A stretch of DNA of 14,432 bases from the NCBI GenBank assembly GCA_035627675.1, contig DASPLH010000088.1, forward strand, positions 1 to 14,432, written 5' to 3'. The notes beneath the pieces were generated by a model that saw nothing but the letters and a program-made list of their open reading frames with translations, ran no database searches and was not told the DNA's origin. This DNA comes from DASPLH01 sp035627675. Lineage in GTDB: Bacteria > Acidobacteriota > Terriglobia > Terriglobales > Acidobacteriaceae. The translations under genes and the position numbers were made by a program. Position 1 is the stretch's first letter; the number at the start of each line of letters is the position of its first letter. This document shows, one piece after another, positions 13,114-14,432 of this stretch.

Positions 13114-14103
13114 ATGAAAGCCATCGTCGCCACAGCCCTCAACGGTCCCGAGGGACTCCAGTTGCAGGAAGTTCCCGATCCAACTCCTGGCCCTAAGGAA
13201 GTCCTGGTCCGGGTAGAGGCCGTGGGCGTCAACTTTGCCGACGCGCTGGCGTCGGCCGGCAAGTACCCCGGTGGCCCGAAAGCTCCCTTCATCACAGGAC
13301 GCGAGTTCGCCGGAATTCTCGAGTCCACGGGCGAACGGGTGATGGGCTACGCGCAGCAGGGCGCGTGCGCCGAGAAGATCGCGGCCCACCCCAGAATGAT
13401 CTGGCCTGCGCCCGCAAATTGGAACGCCATCCAGGCCGCCGCATTCCCGGTGAACTTCCTCACCGCCTGGCTGCTCTACTGGAAGGCCGGCCTGATCCCG
13501 AACACCACGCCCTCCGACCCTTCGCCGATTGACGCACGGCGCCCAAGGCGCGTATTGATCCATGCGGCCGCGGGTGGAGTCGGCACGGCGGCAGTCCAGA
13601 TCGGCAGGCTCCTGGGAATCGAGACCTTCGGCACCGCTTCGACGGTCGAAAAGCTGGAGCGGGTGAAACAACTCGGACTCAACCATCCGATCAACTACGC
13701 GAACGAAGATTACGAACAGCGCGTTCAGGAGATCACGCTCGGTCAGGGCGTGGACGCCGTTTTCGACGCGCTCGGAGGCGAGCACACGGCGAAGTCGCTG
13801 CGCTGCTGCGGCTTCCTGGGACGAGTGATCCTGTTCGGCACAGCCAGCGGCGAGCGTCCGAAATTCGACACCTTCGCCATGTACAACAACAGCGCCAGCG
13901 CCCACGGACTCTGGCTCAGCCGCCTGGCTACCCACTTCCCGCTGATCGCGCAAGCGCTGGACTCGATGAAGCCATGGATCGAAAGCGGCGAATTGAGGCC
14001 GGTGATCGGAGCCAAGTTCCCGCTGGAAGCCGCCGCCGAGGCACACAGATTGCTGCTGGGAAGAAAGAACTTCGGCAAGATTGTGCTAACGGTCAACAGC
14101 TAG
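13114..14103 (+). CDS. Zinc-independent quinone oxidoreductase-like MDR protein
   Basis: 329 residues from ATG 13114 (MKAIVATALNGPEGLQLQEV), the usual family start; ATG 13105 would add three residues. The medium-chain dehydrogenase/reductase layout is complete: N-terminal GroES-like domain (GPKEVLVRVEAVGVNFADAL..GKYP, TGREFAGIL), the nucleotide-binding motif HAAAGGVGTAAVQIGRLLG (about 155-173), and the C-terminal LRPVIGAKFPLEAAAEAHRLLLGRKNFGKIVLTV. Structural zinc cysteines are absent, as in quinone oxidoreductases that reduce quinones or enones with NADPH. A short polar insertion (NTTPSDPSPIDARRPR) before the Rossmann fold is slightly unusual. No Shine-Dalgarno precedes either ATG, and the terminator T tract ends only 15-24 bases upstream, so expression depends either on read-through or on a promoter inside 13079-13106. 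The exact substrate is unknown. Confidence 0.9.
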   Translation: MKAIVATALNGPEGLQLQEVPDPTPGPKEVLVRVEAVGVNFADALASAGKYPGGPKAPFITGREFAGILESTGERVMGYAQQGACAEKIAAHPRMIWPAPANWNAIQAAAFPVNFLTAWLLYWKAGLIPNTTPSDPSPIDARRPRRVLIHAAAGGVGTAAVQIGRLLGIETFGTASTVEKLERVKQLGLNHPINYANEDYEQRVQEITLGQGVDAVFDALGGEHTAKSLRCCGFLGRVILFGTASGERPKFDTFAMYNNSASAHGLWLSRLATHFPLIAQALDSMKPWIESGELRPVIGAKFPLEAAAEAHRLLLGRKNFGKIVLTVNS

Positions 14104-14108
14104 CGTTT

Positions 14109-14188
14109 ACCACGGATTATCATCGATAGACACGGATCATATCTGGATGGGGTATTCGGACCCGTGTGCATCCGTGAACATCCGTGGT
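14109..14188. repeat. Nested inverted repeat with ATCCGTG motifs
   Basis: ACCACGGAT (14109-14117) is matched by ATCCGTGGT (14180-14188), and inside them ACACGGAT (14130-14137) by ATCCGTGA (14170-14177, one mismatch). The right half is two direct copies of ATCCGTG ten bases apart. It fills the 94-bp gap between two convergent genes and can form a long hairpin. Confidence 0.75.
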
Positions 14189-14197
14189 TAGTCTCCC

Positions 14198-14432
14198 TTA
14201 CCTGCTGCGCGCCGGTCTGACCACGACGAAGATTCCGTCCGGAAGTTTCTCGTCTGTGAACTCCACCACGCCCCCGCGCACGAAACCCCTTACCTCCTTC
14301 ATCTCGGGAGGTTTGGCGTAGGCGTCTGCGCGATCGAGTTTCACCTTGCCCATGCCGCGGTCCATGGCTTCGTTCGCCAGGCGGTCGGCATCGCGGTTGA
14401 GGTGCCGCAGCACGTGCTGGATCTCGAACCGG
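14198..14432 (-). CDS. RNase HI-like protein, C-terminal part (truncated by window edge)
   Basis: The frame is open to the right edge; 77 complete codons are visible. The segment RFEIQHVLRHLNRDADRLANEAMDRG matches the last strand and helix of RNase HI, where proteins of the RNase HI/reverse-transcriptase-like type end with a pattern like HVPRE-N-ADRLANEA. The histidine and the second aspartate (DADRLA) occupy the positions of the flexible-loop histidine and the fourth catalytic carboxylate. RNase HI cuts the RNA strand of RNA-DNA hybrids. About 50 residues follow the domain (GKVKLDRADAYAKPPEMKEVRGFVRGG to the end), an extension not found in E. coli RNase HI. The N-terminal three catalytic acids lie outside the window. 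Confidence 0.8.
   Translation of the reverse strand, partial: RFEIQHVLRHLNRDADRLANEAMDRGMGKVKLDRADAYAKPPEMKEVRGFVRGGVVEFTDEKLPDGIFVVVRPARSR

Overview
The window looks like a piece of chromosome from a GC-rich Gram-negative bacterium, most plausibly an acidobacterium (Terriglobia-like). That placement is an inference from gene mix and style: HslVU together with a membrane-anchored YacL-type PIN/TRAM protein, a small exported multihaem cytochrome, an M50 protease with CBS domains, many GTG/TTG starts, and small exported proteins I cannot match to a family. No insertion sequence, prophage, CRISPR array, tRNA or rRNA was recognised. Most genes are conserved housekeeping or envelope genes in short transcription units separated by clear intrinsic terminators.

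Layout. 1-95: 5' end of an exported protein (minus). 167-1983 (minus): a three-gene operon ccdA - TlpA-like thioredoxin - DsbD-N-like protein, which carries the three modules of DsbD as separate polypeptides for moving reductant across the membrane. 2124-2456 (minus): a small exported protein of unknown function. 2457-2897: no gene, ending in an 8-bp tandem repeat. 2898-3350 (minus): YqeY-like protein. 3521-4738 (plus): an unknown protein with two membrane segments that appears to start at CTG. 4802-5899 (minus): M50/CBS protease, divergent from rsmD (5981-6577, plus). 6602-7159 (minus): unknown conserved-looking protein, preceded by a repeat-rich spacer. 7493-7882 and 8010-8423 (plus): a RidA-superfamily protein and a two-CBS protein. 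8533-10585 (plus): the hslV-hslU chaperone-protease pair with a TATAAT box very close to hslV. 10693-11055 (minus): a tetrahaem periplasmic cytochrome, convergent with hslU, each gene having its own UUCG-type terminator. 11288-12436 (minus): YacL-like PIN/TRAM membrane protein. 12437-13104: a 668-bp stretch without a convincing gene but rich in hairpins, ending in a strong plus-strand terminator. 13114-14103 (plus): quinone oxidoreductase-like enzyme. 14198-14432 (minus): C-terminal part of an RNase HI-like protein.

Functional links are modest. The CcdA/TlpA/DsbD-N operon is the kind of machinery needed to keep apocytochrome CxxCH cysteines reduced, so it could serve the tetrahaem cytochrome 9 kb away, though nothing shows direct coupling. 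The most interesting unexplained part is 12437-13104. A textbook plus-strand terminator (13042-13090) has no upstream plus-strand protein gene, which suggests a structured non-coding RNA or an attenuated leader for the oxidoreductase. In the same stretch the minus-strand leader of the YacL gene can fold its Shine-Dalgarno into a hairpin. Other points of note are the CTG start, a 19-residue HslV propeptide, a RidA homologue apparently lacking the catalytic arginine, and several short intergenic repeat families.
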